This document shows, piece after piece, positions 1 through 6,921 of a DNA stretch of 10,573 nt (its first letter is position 1; each line of letters opens with the position of its first letter). A program made the translations under genes and the position numbers. The notes below the pieces were generated by a model. That model was not told where the DNA came from. It saw nothing but the letters and a program-made list of their open reading frames with translations, and did not search any database. The DNA lies in contig DAOUTX010000025.1 of assembly GCA_030668465.1 (NCBI GenBank), forward strand, positions 1-10,573, in the 5' to 3' direction. This DNA is from Atribacterota bacterium (GTDB lineage: Bacteria; Atribacterota; Phoenicimicrobiia; Phoenicimicrobiales; Phoenicimicrobiaceae).

Positions 1-560
1 CGGATAGTTATGAGGCCAACTGGAAATGTGCCCGCGCCCATCGAGAGTATGCTGATCATGCTCTTGAAGGAGAGCATGAAGGATGGGAAGACATTTGTAA
101 AGAATATGGGAAAAAAGGGATGGAGTATGCAGAAAAAGCCATTGAACTCGAACCCGATAAAATTGAGGGACACTATTATTATGGATTGAGTGCAGGAACT
201 TACTCTGATGGAGTCAGTATACTCAAGGCTTTAAGAGAGGGATTAAAAGGAAGCACTCAAGATGCTTTTTATGAAGCTTATGATATAGACAAAATGTATG
301 ATATAGGAGGTCCGATGTTGGCTATTGCGCGATTCTGGCATCAACTTCCCTTTCCCTTCAAAAATAAAAGGAGATCACAGAGATATTTTGAGGAACGCCA
401 TGAATATTTTCCTGATGACCCGGAAGGTTTGGTTTATTATGCAGAATTGCTGATAGATAGGAGAAAAAAGAAGGAAGCAAAACCTTTATTGGAGAAGGCA
501 ATTGCCGGTGATGAGCCCTTCTTCAGCAAATGGGCAGAAAGATTATTAGAAGATTTATAA
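1..560 (+). CDS. TPR-repeat protein, TatT-like (5' end outside window)
   Basis: The frame is open from base 3 to the TAA at 558-560, so the gene begins upstream of the window. The ATG at 120 is probably internal, because the codons before it read as the same kind of protein (tyrosine-, alanine- and glutamate-rich helices such as EYADHAL). Two TPR-like helical pairs are visible: one around MEYAEKAIELEPDKIEGHYYYG and one near the C-terminus (PEGLVYYAELLIDRRKKKEAKPLLEKAIA). Between them lies the segment GGPMLAIARFWHQLP. A GGP...LP segment between TPR pairs recalls the TatT component of TRAP transporters, but that assignment is by eye and tentative. TPR proteins usually act as protein-protein scaffolds. 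A strong hairpin follows the stop, and no neighbouring gene in the window looks functionally linked. Coding status is secure; function is not. Confidence 0.8.
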   Translation, partial: DSYEANWKCARAHREYADHALEGEHEGWEDICKEYGKKGMEYAEKAIELEPDKIEGHYYYGLSAGTYSDGVSILKALREGLKGSTQDAFYEAYDIDKMYDIGGPMLAIARFWHQLPFPFKNKRRSQRYFEERHEYFPDDPEGLVYYAELLIDRRKKKEAKPLLEKAIAGDEPFFSKWAERLLEDL

Positions 561-568
561 AAGAATAA

Positions 569-593
569 AAGAGGGGGGAAATACCCCCCTCTT
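569..593 (+). terminator. G/C-rich hairpin after the TPR gene
   Basis: A perfect 10-bp stem (AAGAGGGGGG paired with CCCCCCTCTT) encloses a 5-base loop, AAATA, nine bases after the TPR stop codon. On the + strand no T-run follows directly; a T-rich stretch appears only at 612-619. On the - strand the hairpin is followed at once by T-rich sequence. It is probably the terminator of the TPR gene, possibly bidirectional, though the + strand lacks the classic U-tract. Confidence 0.6.
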
Positions 594-621
594 ACCCTCC
601 CCATTCCACTATCTTTTTTAA

Positions 622-654
622 TTGACAAGGACATTAGCCGAAGTATATTATAAT
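622..654 (+). promoter_or_regulatory. Sigma-70-type promoter ahead of the truncated ABC fragment
   Basis: A perfect -35 box TTGACA lies at 622-627. The -10 region reads TATATTATAAT at 644-654, so TATATT gives a 16-bp spacer and TATTAT an 18-bp spacer. The predicted start falls at or within a few bases of the ATG at 661, leaving almost no leader and no Shine-Dalgarno site. With the ABC fragment truncated, this promoter now points at the MFS gene at 838 with no clear U-tract terminator between. Confidence 0.55.
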
Positions 655-660
655 AAAACT

Positions 661-774
661 ATGTTAATTAAATTTATCATCTCTTATTATAAAAAAGCCC
701 CCCTTAAAATGTTGTTTGGATTTCTTATGCTGGTGGCAGTGGATATTGCCCAGCTTATTTCACCCCGCATGTGA
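661..774 (+). pseudogene. Truncated duplicate of the ABC exporter gene start (37 codons)
   Basis: Bases 661-770 match 3054-3163, the first 110 bases of the first ABC exporter subunit, at 105 of 110 positions by direct comparison. The differences are at 702, 714, 757, 761 and 763. Similarity stops after GCAT at 770. The frame then meets TGA at 772-774, which belongs to a REP-like palindrome. The product would be MLIKFIISYYKKAPLKM followed by one hydrophobic segment, far too short for a transporter. No remainder of the gene follows; the next gene is an unrelated MFS transporter. It is either a dead remnant of a local duplication, or, since its promoter is intact, a translated 37-residue ORF acting as a leader for the MFS gene. 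The first reading is simpler. Confidence 0.85.
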
Positions 775-794
775 CAGGGATAGGTACTCTGACA
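772..794 (+). repeat. REP-like imperfect palindrome at the duplication breakpoint
   Basis: The 23-base element reads TGACAGGG, seven bases, then CTCTGACA. It matches the REP-like copy at 6830-6852 at 18 of 23 positions, including both outer blocks. It starts two bases after similarity to the ABC gene ends, so it marks the breakpoint. Its TGA is the in-frame stop of the truncated fragment. The palindrome is more degraded than the copy at 6830, which suggests an older element. Confidence 0.6.
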
Positions 795-837
795 TGCTTT
801 ATATTATTTCAGATTAATGGTTAAAGGGTCTATATTT

Positions 838-2103
838 ATGAATAAGCAACAATTATTAAAGATTTTTATAATAAATCAAACATTTCATTGGTTTATTCTT
901 GGAATAATATTGCCAGTTATAGCTCTTTTACAACTCGAGAAAGGTCTAAATCTATTTCAAATTGGTATATCAATGGCAATATGTTCGGGAACAGTAGTCA
1001 TCCTTGAATTACCAACTGGGGGGCTTTCTGATACTATTGGTAGGAAGAAAGTCTATTTAATTTCTCTTATGATTAAATTTGGAGCGGCATTCGTCCTTCT
1101 TATTGCCCAAGATTTTCAGGGCATTATCTTAGGATTTCTATTATTAGGAATGGCACGAGCTTTTTCTTCGGGATCTATGGATGCCTGGTTTGTCGATGAG
1201 TTCCGTCTTATTAATCCAAAAGGAAATTTACAAGAAGCTTTAGCTAGTGTTGGTATATTTATTCCCTTAGGTTTAGCAGGAGGTTCATTGTTAGGTGGAT
1301 TTTTGCCAATGAGTTTAGGTAAGGTAACCAATCAAATACCTGGATTAGGAACTTATTCATCAAATCTCATTGCTATTCTTTTCTTTGTAATAATTCAATA
1401 TTTACTTACCTCAAAATTAATTATTGAAGAAATTCCTCCTGAGCGGAAATCTGATTTTATCTCAGGCTTTAAACTTCTTCCTGAAGTAATTTCTACATCA
1501 ATACAATATGGAATAAAAAACAATACAATATTCCTACTTCTACTATCTACCTTTGCCTGGGGGGCGGGATTCTCAGGTTTAGAAACATTTTGGCAGCCTC
1601 AAGTGAAAAATATATTGGGATCTGACTCGCAAACTTGGATATTTGGAGCATTGACCGCAGGTTACTTTTTTGCTGGATCTTTAGGCAATATGTTAATAAC
1701 TCCACTTTGTAAGTTATTCAAAAACAATTATTCATTGGTTCTTTTCTTGATAAGATTGTTTATGGGAGTATTGTTTTTTATATTAGCATTACAAAATAAG
1801 ATTGCTGGATTTACTATCTTTTACCTAACCCTTTTCTTATATAATGGAATGAACAATGCTCCTCATGCTACAATTTTTAATTATCAAATACCTTCCGAAA
1901 AACGCTCAACGTTACTGTCTTTTGAATCACTTTTCTTACAAATTGGAGGTCTATCAGGTGCCCTGATTATGGGCTATATTTCAAATTCTTTTTCCATTAC
2001 TATTGCCTGGTTTATAGGTTCAGCTGTTTTAGTATTATCCTGCTTCACTTATTTATTTTTATTCCTTTCAAAAAAAGGTATTGTTGAGCAGGAAGTAAAA
2101 TGA
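838..2103 (+). CDS. MFS transporter, drug-efflux-like
   Basis: A 421-residue membrane protein rich in hydrophobic segments, with the length and spacing of a 12-helix Major Facilitator Superfamily carrier. The loop after the second helix has a textbook MFS motif A, GGLSDTIGRKK at about residues 61-71, preceded by ELPT, as in many proton-driven efflux carriers. A longer central loop (about residues 195-225, PPERKSDF) separates the two halves. I chose ATG 838 over ATG 817 because AAAGGG at 823-828 sits nine bases upstream and MNKQQLLKIF is a typical MFS start; nothing resembling a ribosome site precedes 817. The substrate cannot be read from sequence. The gene lies between the truncated and intact ABC gene starts and looks more AT-rich than the ABC genes, so it was probably inserted. 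No terminator is evident in the 263-bp AT-rich gap that follows. Confidence 0.9.
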   Translation: MNKQQLLKIFIINQTFHWFILGIILPVIALLQLEKGLNLFQIGISMAICSGTVVILELPTGGLSDTIGRKKVYLISLMIKFGAAFVLLIAQDFQGIILGFLLLGMARAFSSGSMDAWFVDEFRLINPKGNLQEALASVGIFIPLGLAGGSLLGGFLPMSLGKVTNQIPGLGTYSSNLIAILFFVIIQYLLTSKLIIEEIPPERKSDFISGFKLLPEVISTSIQYGIKNNTIFLLLLSTFAWGAGFSGLETFWQPQVKNILGSDSQTWIFGALTAGYFFAGSLGNMLITPLCKLFKNNYSLVLFLIRLFMGVLFFILALQNKIAGFTIFYLTLFLYNGMNNAPHATIFNYQIPSEKRSTLLSFESLFLQIGGLSGALIMGYISNSFSITIAWFIGSAVLVLSCFTYLFLFLSKKGIVEQEVK

Positions 2104-2366
2104 GTCTATCTACAGGAGAGGATTTAATACACGTAGTTATTTAGAAATACTATATAAAAAAACTATCCCCTATTACTGTCTTGGTGATTATTCGCGATTT
2201 TTAAGATAGTACCTCGAATTAGTTATAAGAGTAGACTAATAAAATATAAAATATAAAAAGGATTTTTGAAATTTTTGTAGTATTATTAATATAGATATGT
2301 GATAAATATAATTTATTTTAAAAATAATTATAAAGATTAAAATGAACAAGTTGAGAGGAGACTTAG

Positions 2367-3014
2367 ATGAACATCTTATTAGGAGCAGGTCTAAGTTATC
2401 TACTTGGTTCTACTCCAACAGCTTATTTAATTTTCAAAAAGGAAAAGGGAGAAGATATTCGGAAATATGGCTACAAGAATATGGGAACTTTAAATATTCA
2501 TCATCTACTCGGTCCCTTTCATGCTTTTATTACCCTTTTAGTTGATACAGCTAAAGGGGCGGTTCCCATCTGGATAGCCCAATCCCTGGGGATGAACAGC
2601 TCAGGTATGGTTTTATGTTCTGTAATGGCTATCGCTGGGCATAATTGGCCAATTTTTCTTAATTTTCGTGGGGGTAAAGGCGTAGCTACTAGTTTAGGCA
2701 TTATGATGGTCTTGATGAAAAGACAACTACTGCTCTGGTTAGTATTGGTAGTCATAATTTTTAGTTTAATTAAGAATTTCTCTTTTAGTATAGGGCTAAG
2801 TTTTTCGTTAATTCCTTTATCGTGCTGGTGGATGCAGGAACCAACATATATCATTTACTTGTCCATTCTAATACCTTTATTGATGTTTCTTCGTTTATTT
2901 CCCAATGTGATAGAACTAAATCGTTTATCTTCTGGTAATTTACGAAAATTCTTTTCTTATGTAATTAACGGTTATTCCTTGGATAAGAAATTAAAATCTA
3001 AGAAGAAAAGTTAA
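2367..3014 (+). CDS. plsY: Divergent PlsY-family glycerol-3-phosphate acyltransferase
   Basis: This 215-residue polytopic membrane protein has the PlsY architecture. PlsY transfers the acyl group of acyl-phosphate to glycerol-3-phosphate, the first step of phospholipid synthesis. Preserved features are SYLLGSTPTAYLI (about 10-22), DIRKYG (30-35), VDTAKGAVP, the motif GHNWPIFLNFRGGKGVAT (91-108), the FSFSIGLSFS segment, and a C-terminal N-x-x-x-L-N-R-L-x-x-G. The first signature is altered: where PlsY normally has GSGNxGATNxxR, residues 35-46 read GYKNMGTLNIHH. That loop helps form the substrate site, so activity may be changed or lost. A good ribosome site, GAGAGGAG, precedes the start. The stop lies only three bases before the -35 box of the ABC exporter promoter. 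It may be a second, non-housekeeping copy brought in with the MFS gene. Confidence 0.82.
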   Translation: MNILLGAGLSYLLGSTPTAYLIFKKEKGEDIRKYGYKNMGTLNIHHLLGPFHAFITLLVDTAKGAVPIWIAQSLGMNSSGMVLCSVMAIAGHNWPIFLNFRGGKGVATSLGIMMVLMKRQLLLWLVLVVIIFSLIKNFSFSIGLSFSLIPLSCWWMQEPTYIIYLSILIPLLMFLRLFPNVIELNRLSSGNLRKFFSYVINGYSLDKKLKSKKKS

Positions 3015-3016
3015 AA

Positions 3017-3046
3017 TTGACAATATTCATATTTACATTATATTAT
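3017..3046 (+). promoter_or_regulatory. Promoter of the ABC exporter operon, near-leaderless
   Basis: TTGACA at 3017-3022 is followed, 16 bases later, by TATATTATAT at 3039-3048 (TATTAT at 3041-3046 gives an 18-bp spacer). The expected transcription start is within a base or two of ATG 3054, and no Shine-Dalgarno site fits between. The geometry is the same as the promoter at 622, although the spacer sequences differ strongly. This suggests the exporter mRNA is leaderless. Confidence 0.6.
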
Positions 3047-3053
3047 ATAGTTT

Positions 3054-3163
3054 ATGTTAATTAAATTTATCATCTCTTATTATAAAAAAGCCCCTCTTAA
3101 AATGTTATTTGGATTTCTTATGCTGGTGGCAGTGGATATTGCCCAGCTTCTTTTCCCCCGCAT
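3054..3163 (+). repeat. Right-hand copy of the 110-bp direct repeat
   Basis: This is the intact-gene copy of the segment also found at 661-770, with 105 of 110 bases identical. The repeat begins essentially at the ATG. Upstream of it only the promoter boxes are shared between copies, not the spacer. The two copies bracket the MFS-plsY block as direct repeats. Confidence 0.85.
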
Positions 3164-4784
3164 AGTCCAACGAGCCATAGATTATATTATTGCTACTTAC
3201 GCCGCTGCTGGAAATGATTATTCTTATCTTGGGAAGCTTACTCTCTTAATCTTTGCCCTGGCAATAGCCATTGGAATTTTTAGATTTTTTTGGCGAATGA
3301 TAATTATCGGAATGTCTCATTTTATCGAAATGGACTTTAAGAACAGACTATTTAAACATCTGCTTTTGCTCTCCAATTTTTTTTTTACCAAAACAAAAGT
3401 TGGAGATATTATGGCCCACATGACCAATGATATGACCGCAGTAAGAAGGGCCTGTGCCTTCGGAGTTATTGCCGGCTTTGACGCAGTCTTTCTTTTTTCA
3501 GCAACTCTCGTATTTATGTTAACCCTTAATACAAAACTTACTCTTTATGCCATGATACCCCTTCCCATAATTGTCCTTATATCATTATTCTTTGTAAGGA
3601 CATTGTTTAGAAAATTTAAAAGCGTGCAGGAATCATTTTCTCTGTTGACCGGAAAAGTGCGGGAAATGATATCCGGTATAAAGATTATCCAGGCATTTCA
3701 GCAAGAAGAACCGGAATCAAAAAACTTCGATAAACTAAGCCAGGAATATCTGGGGAAAAACATTTCTCTTATAAAAATTTGGGGCACTATGTTCCCTTTG
3801 ATATTCTTATTTGCCGAGATTGGAATGGTAATTATACTCTGGGTAGGAGGCCAGCAAGTTATCCTTAATGAGCTTACTACCGGTGAATTAGTTGCCTTCC
3901 TTTCCTATATGGGGATTATTGTTTGGCCTATGATGGCAGTAGGAATGGTAACCAATGTATATCAGCGGGGCAATGCTTCTTATAAACGTATACTTGGTCT
4001 CCTTGAAAAGAGGCCGAATATCTACGATGCCCCTCGTGCAGAGCATCATACCTTAAAGGGTGGTATAAAACTGGAGAACATTTCCTTTTCTTATGACGAA
4101 CAGGTTGTTCTGGATAACGTAAATATTGATATAAAAGAGGGACAGTATATAGGGATATGCGGAAGGATAGGTTCCGGGAAAAGCATAATAGCAAGGTTGA
4201 TTTTAAGGATTATCGAACCCCAGAAGGGGAGAATGTTTTATGATTCTACAGATTATAAAAAGATAAAGATAGCAGCAGTAAGGGATAGTATAGGATATAT
4301 CCCTCAGGATTCTTTTCTTTTTTCCGATACCATAGAAGATAATGTCAGGTTTGGCAAACCTGATGCAACTTTAGAAGAGATAGTGGAGGCCTGTAAGGTT
4401 GCCTCAATAGATAAGAACATAATGGAATTAAAATATCAGTATAAAACTCTTGTGGGAGAGAAGGGGGTAACCCTCTCCGGTGGCCAAAAACAGAGATTGT
4501 GTATTGCCCGGGCGATTATCAGAAGACCCCGTATTCTTATCCTTGATGACGCCTTAAGTTCGGTAGACACCAACACCGAAAAGGAGATCATTCGGAATTT
4601 AGAAAACTATTCTAAGGGCATTACTACCATTGTAATATCACACCGCATATCTTCCTTTATAAAAGCAGATAATATATTTGTCCTGGATAAGGGGAGGGTT
4701 GAAAGCAACGGAACCCATAGAGAACTGATTAAAAAATCTGAGATATATAAAAGTATTTATAAAATACAAAAATTGGAAGAATAA
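3054..4784 (+). CDS. Heterodimeric ABC exporter subunit, BmrC/TM287-like (degenerate ATP site)
   Basis: A 576-residue half-transporter: a six-helix membrane domain (about 1-300) followed by a nucleotide-binding domain. It has Walker A GRIGSGKS (370-377), Q-loop YIPQD, signature LSGGQ (474-478), Walker B ILILDD (494-499) and switch histidine H530. The catalytic glutamate after Walker B is replaced by aspartate (D499). This is the hallmark of the degenerate subunit of heterodimeric exporters such as BmrCD, LmrCD and TM287/288. Length and wording (IVWPMMAVGMVTNVYQRGNAS) fit BmrC. The partner gene starts two bases after the stop, so the pair should be translated together and assemble in the cytoplasmic membrane to export hydrophobic drugs or lipids. 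The ATG at 3054 lies directly behind a promoter without a ribosome site. Its first 110 bases are duplicated at 661. The transported substrate is unknown. Confidence 0.93.
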   Translation: MLIKFIISYYKKAPLKMLFGFLMLVAVDIAQLLFPRIVQRAIDYIIATYAAAGNDYSYLGKLTLLIFALAIAIGIFRFFWRMIIIGMSHFIEMDFKNRLFKHLLLLSNFFFTKTKVGDIMAHMTNDMTAVRRACAFGVIAGFDAVFLFSATLVFMLTLNTKLTLYAMIPLPIIVLISLFFVRTLFRKFKSVQESFSLLTGKVREMISGIKIIQAFQQEEPESKNFDKLSQEYLGKNISLIKIWGTMFPLIFLFAEIGMVIILWVGGQQVILNELTTGELVAFLSYMGIIVWPMMAVGMVTNVYQRGNASYKRILGLLEKRPNIYDAPRAEHHTLKGGIKLENISFSYDEQVVLDNVNIDIKEGQYIGICGRIGSGKSIIARLILRIIEPQKGRMFYDSTDYKKIKIAAVRDSIGYIPQDSFLFSDTIEDNVRFGKPDATLEEIVEACKVASIDKNIMELKYQYKTLVGEKGVTLSGGQKQRLCIARAIIRRPRILILDDALSSVDTNTEKEIIRNLENYSKGITTIVISHRISSFIKADNIFVLDKGRVESNGTHRELIKKSEIYKSIYKIQKLEE

Positions 4785-4786
4785 AG

Positions 4787-6832
4787 ATGAAAGAAGAAAA
4801 ATTATATTCCGGTCTGGACAGAAAAATATTTTCCAAATTATGGCAATATGGAAAGCCATACGGGGGGAAGATTTTAATTATATTCATTCTTATTCTGGCC
4901 ATAAGCGGCATACAGATTGCACTCCCTTTGATCACCAAAAATGTGGTGGATAATTATATTGAAAGAAGTTATCTAAGGATAATCCTTAATGACAGGACGG
5001 TTGAGATTACCGACAGATATAAAGCCTACCGGGTTATGTCTGATAATATTATTTTTATCCCTTCAAACCTACTTGATAAAGATGAATATTTAGAAATGCA
5101 GAAAGATTCGCTTATCCTGTCGGAAAAATATTTAATGATTAAAGATGAAGAAGGGCTGGATAAGTTAAAGCAATATCAATTTAATATCGTCAAAACGGAT
5201 AGAGGCAGTTTCATCCCCTATTCAGAAATGCAGAAGATATCTCCGGATAATATTAAAATCTTAAGATATGATGATTTAAAAATGGTAAAATTATTTGCCC
5301 TTTTATACGTAGGACTTCTTCTGGTATCTTTTGTTTTCAATTATTTTCAGGTAGTTATGATGGCCCTGGTCAGTGAAAGGGTGATGTATGACTTAAGAAG
5401 CAATCTGGTAAGGCACTTAACCTCTCTTTCTCTAAACTTTTTCAATCGTAATCCCATAGGAAGATTGGTTACCAGGATAACCAATGATGTTGATGCTTTG
5501 AGAGAAATGTTTACCGATGTCTTTGTTTACTCCGCCAAAGATTTTATTATGGTGATAGGCATCCTTATTGTTATATTCAGATTATCAACTCGTTTAGGTA
5601 TGATAATATTTATTCTTGTTCCCGTAATTGCTATTATGCTCTATTTTTTCCAGAGATACGCACGGGAGGTCTACGGAAAAGTAAGAATTGCCCTGGCCAA
5701 AGTGAACAGTTTTTTATCAGAAGCAATATCTGGGATTTTACTGATTCAGACTTTCAATCAAGAGGGCAGATCCGAAAGTGAATTTAATAAAATTGGTACA
5801 AATTATTATAATGCTAATATGCATCAACTGTTAATATTTTCCATATTCAGGCCATTGATTGATGTTTTATCTTATTTTACCCTGGGTACGATAATATATT
5901 TTGGAGGAAAGGGGGTGCTGGGGGGAGAAATTTCCCTGGGAGTACTTATTGCCTTTATATCTTTTATCCATATGCTTTTTAGGCCCATATTTGATTTTTC
6001 AGAAAGATATAATATATTACAATCAGCCATGGCTTCATCGGAACGAATATTCCTGCTTTTTGAGGAGGATGATAAAATACATTCTCCCAAGGGTCCTAAA
6101 TATCCCGCTGGAATAGAAGGGAGAATAGAATTTAGAAATGTATCTTTTGAATACAAAGAAGGGGAAAAGGTTATCGACAAGGTATCTTTTGTAGTTGAGC
6201 CGAATGAATCGGTTGCTTTTGTGGGGGCAACCGGAGCAGGGAAGACGACTTTGATAAATCTTCTTTTGAGATTCTATGACCCTACCGAGGGAGAGATTTT
6301 AATTGACGGAATTAACATAAAAGAGATGGATTTAAAAGTTTTAAGAAACTATTTCGGATTAGTTCTGCAGGATGTTTTCATGTTTGCCGGAGATATTAAA
6401 TATAATATTATCCTTAACAATGAGGTAGAGGATAATAATATGATTGAATATTCAAAATATGTTAATGCCCATAATTTTATCAGTAAATTGAAGAAAAAAT
6501 ATGGGAATATTGTTTCAGAGGGAGGTTCAAATCTTTCTACCGGCCAGAGACAGCTTATCGCCTTTGCCCGGGCACTGGCTAAAGAACCCCGGATACTTAT
6601 TCTTGATGAAGCGACCAGCAGTATAGACAGTGAAACTGAATATCTTATCCAGGATGCCATAAAGAAAATTATGAAAGGCAGGAGCAGCATCGCTATCGCC
6701 CATCGATTATCCACCATCCAGGATGTAAATAAAATATATGTTATAAGCAAAGGTAAGATCGTAGAGGGCGGCACCCACTCCCAATTACTCTCCCAAAAGG
6801 GCTACTACTTCGAACTATACATAAAAAACTGA
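4787..6832 (+). CDS. Heterodimeric ABC exporter subunit, BmrD/TM288-like, with extracellular insert
   Basis: The 681-residue partner subunit carries Walker A GATGAGKT (480-487), Q-loop LVLQD, Walker B ILILDE with catalytic E608, and switch histidine H639. Its signature is LSTGQ (583-587) rather than LSGGQ, as expected for the subunit that closes the degenerate ATP site; TM288 also has a non-canonical version here. Between helix 1 and helix 2 is a hydrophilic insert of roughly 108 residues (about 58-165), predicted to face outward. It accounts for the length over ordinary half-transporters, and BmrD of Bacillus (about 673 residues) has an extracellular domain at the same place. It begins two bases after the first subunit's stop. 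Its own TGA stop is the first three bases of a REP-like hairpin, so the last residues may have been changed by that element. Confidence 0.93.
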   Translation: MKEEKLYSGLDRKIFSKLWQYGKPYGGKILIIFILILAISGIQIALPLITKNVVDNYIERSYLRIILNDRTVEITDRYKAYRVMSDNIIFIPSNLLDKDEYLEMQKDSLILSEKYLMIKDEEGLDKLKQYQFNIVKTDRGSFIPYSEMQKISPDNIKILRYDDLKMVKLFALLYVGLLLVSFVFNYFQVVMMALVSERVMYDLRSNLVRHLTSLSLNFFNRNPIGRLVTRITNDVDALREMFTDVFVYSAKDFIMVIGILIVIFRLSTRLGMIIFILVPVIAIMLYFFQRYAREVYGKVRIALAKVNSFLSEAISGILLIQTFNQEGRSESEFNKIGTNYYNANMHQLLIFSIFRPLIDVLSYFTLGTIIYFGGKGVLGGEISLGVLIAFISFIHMLFRPIFDFSERYNILQSAMASSERIFLLFEEDDKIHSPKGPKYPAGIEGRIEFRNVSFEYKEGEKVIDKVSFVVEPNESVAFVGATGAGKTTLINLLLRFYDPTEGEILIDGINIKEMDLKVLRNYFGLVLQDVFMFAGDIKYNIILNNEVEDNNMIEYSKYVNAHNFISKLKKKYGNIVSEGGSNLSTGQRQLIAFARALAKEPRILILDEATSSIDSETEYLIQDAIKKIMKGRSSIAIAHRLSTIQDVNKIYVISKGKIVEGGTHSQLLSQKGYYFELYIKN

Positions 6833-6860
6833 CAGGGGACGGTCCTCTGGCAGTTTTTAT
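6829..6860 (+). terminator. REP-like hairpin with T-tract after the ABC exporter
   Basis: CTGACAGGGGAC at 6829-6840 pairs with GTCCTCTGGCAG at 6842-6853 (10 of 12 pairs), and TTTTTAT follows directly. This is the form of an intrinsic terminator, so the element could end the exporter transcript. The 23-base core at 6830-6852 is one of three REP-like copies in the window. Its TGA is the stop codon of the second ABC subunit. Confidence 0.65.
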
Positions 6861-6908
6861 AATAATATGTTATATTAATAATTATTCCACACCACAATGA
6901 AAAATATT

Positions 6909-6917
6909 AAGGAGGGG
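6909..6917 (+). promoter_or_regulatory. Ribosome binding site selecting the TTG start of the transposase
   Basis: AAGGAGGGG is a near-perfect Shine-Dalgarno sequence. Its GGAGG core (6911-6915) is six bases ahead of TTG 6922, the only start-type codon at the right distance in this frame. This supports TTG initiation. Confidence 0.7.
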
Positions 6918-6921
6918 AATT

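Noticed and set aside
437..634. Minus-strand ORF over the end of the TPR gene, and other long minus-strand ORFs across the window
   Set aside because: They mirror plus-strand coding regions, lack ribosome sites and family motifs, and are rich in residues expected from reading AT-rich genes backwards.
622..645. Left promoter region as half of a REP-like element (TTGACAAGGACA)
   Set aside because: Only about ten bases agree and there is no matching second arm; it reads better as a -35 box.
817..837. Upstream ATG as the start of the MFS gene
   Set aside because: No ribosome site precedes it and it adds only seven residues; ATG 838 has AAAGGG nine bases upstream. It cannot be fully excluded.
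2104..2366. Regulatory RNA or terminator in the MFS-plsY gap
   Set aside because: Only weak short inverted repeats such as ATTAGT/ACTAAT and generic AT-rich promoter-like hexamers are visible; nothing above background.
2342..2545. 67-residue ORF overlapping the plsY start
   Set aside because: It lies in another frame over plsY and has no recognisable protein features; the plsY frame has the ribosome site and conserved motifs.
4990..5015. Fourth REP-like match (TGACAGGACGG then ACCGACA) inside the second ABC subunit
   Set aside because: It needs a two-base gap and extra central bases to align, and it encodes normal in-frame residues (NDRTVEITDR) of the extracellular insert. Probably chance.
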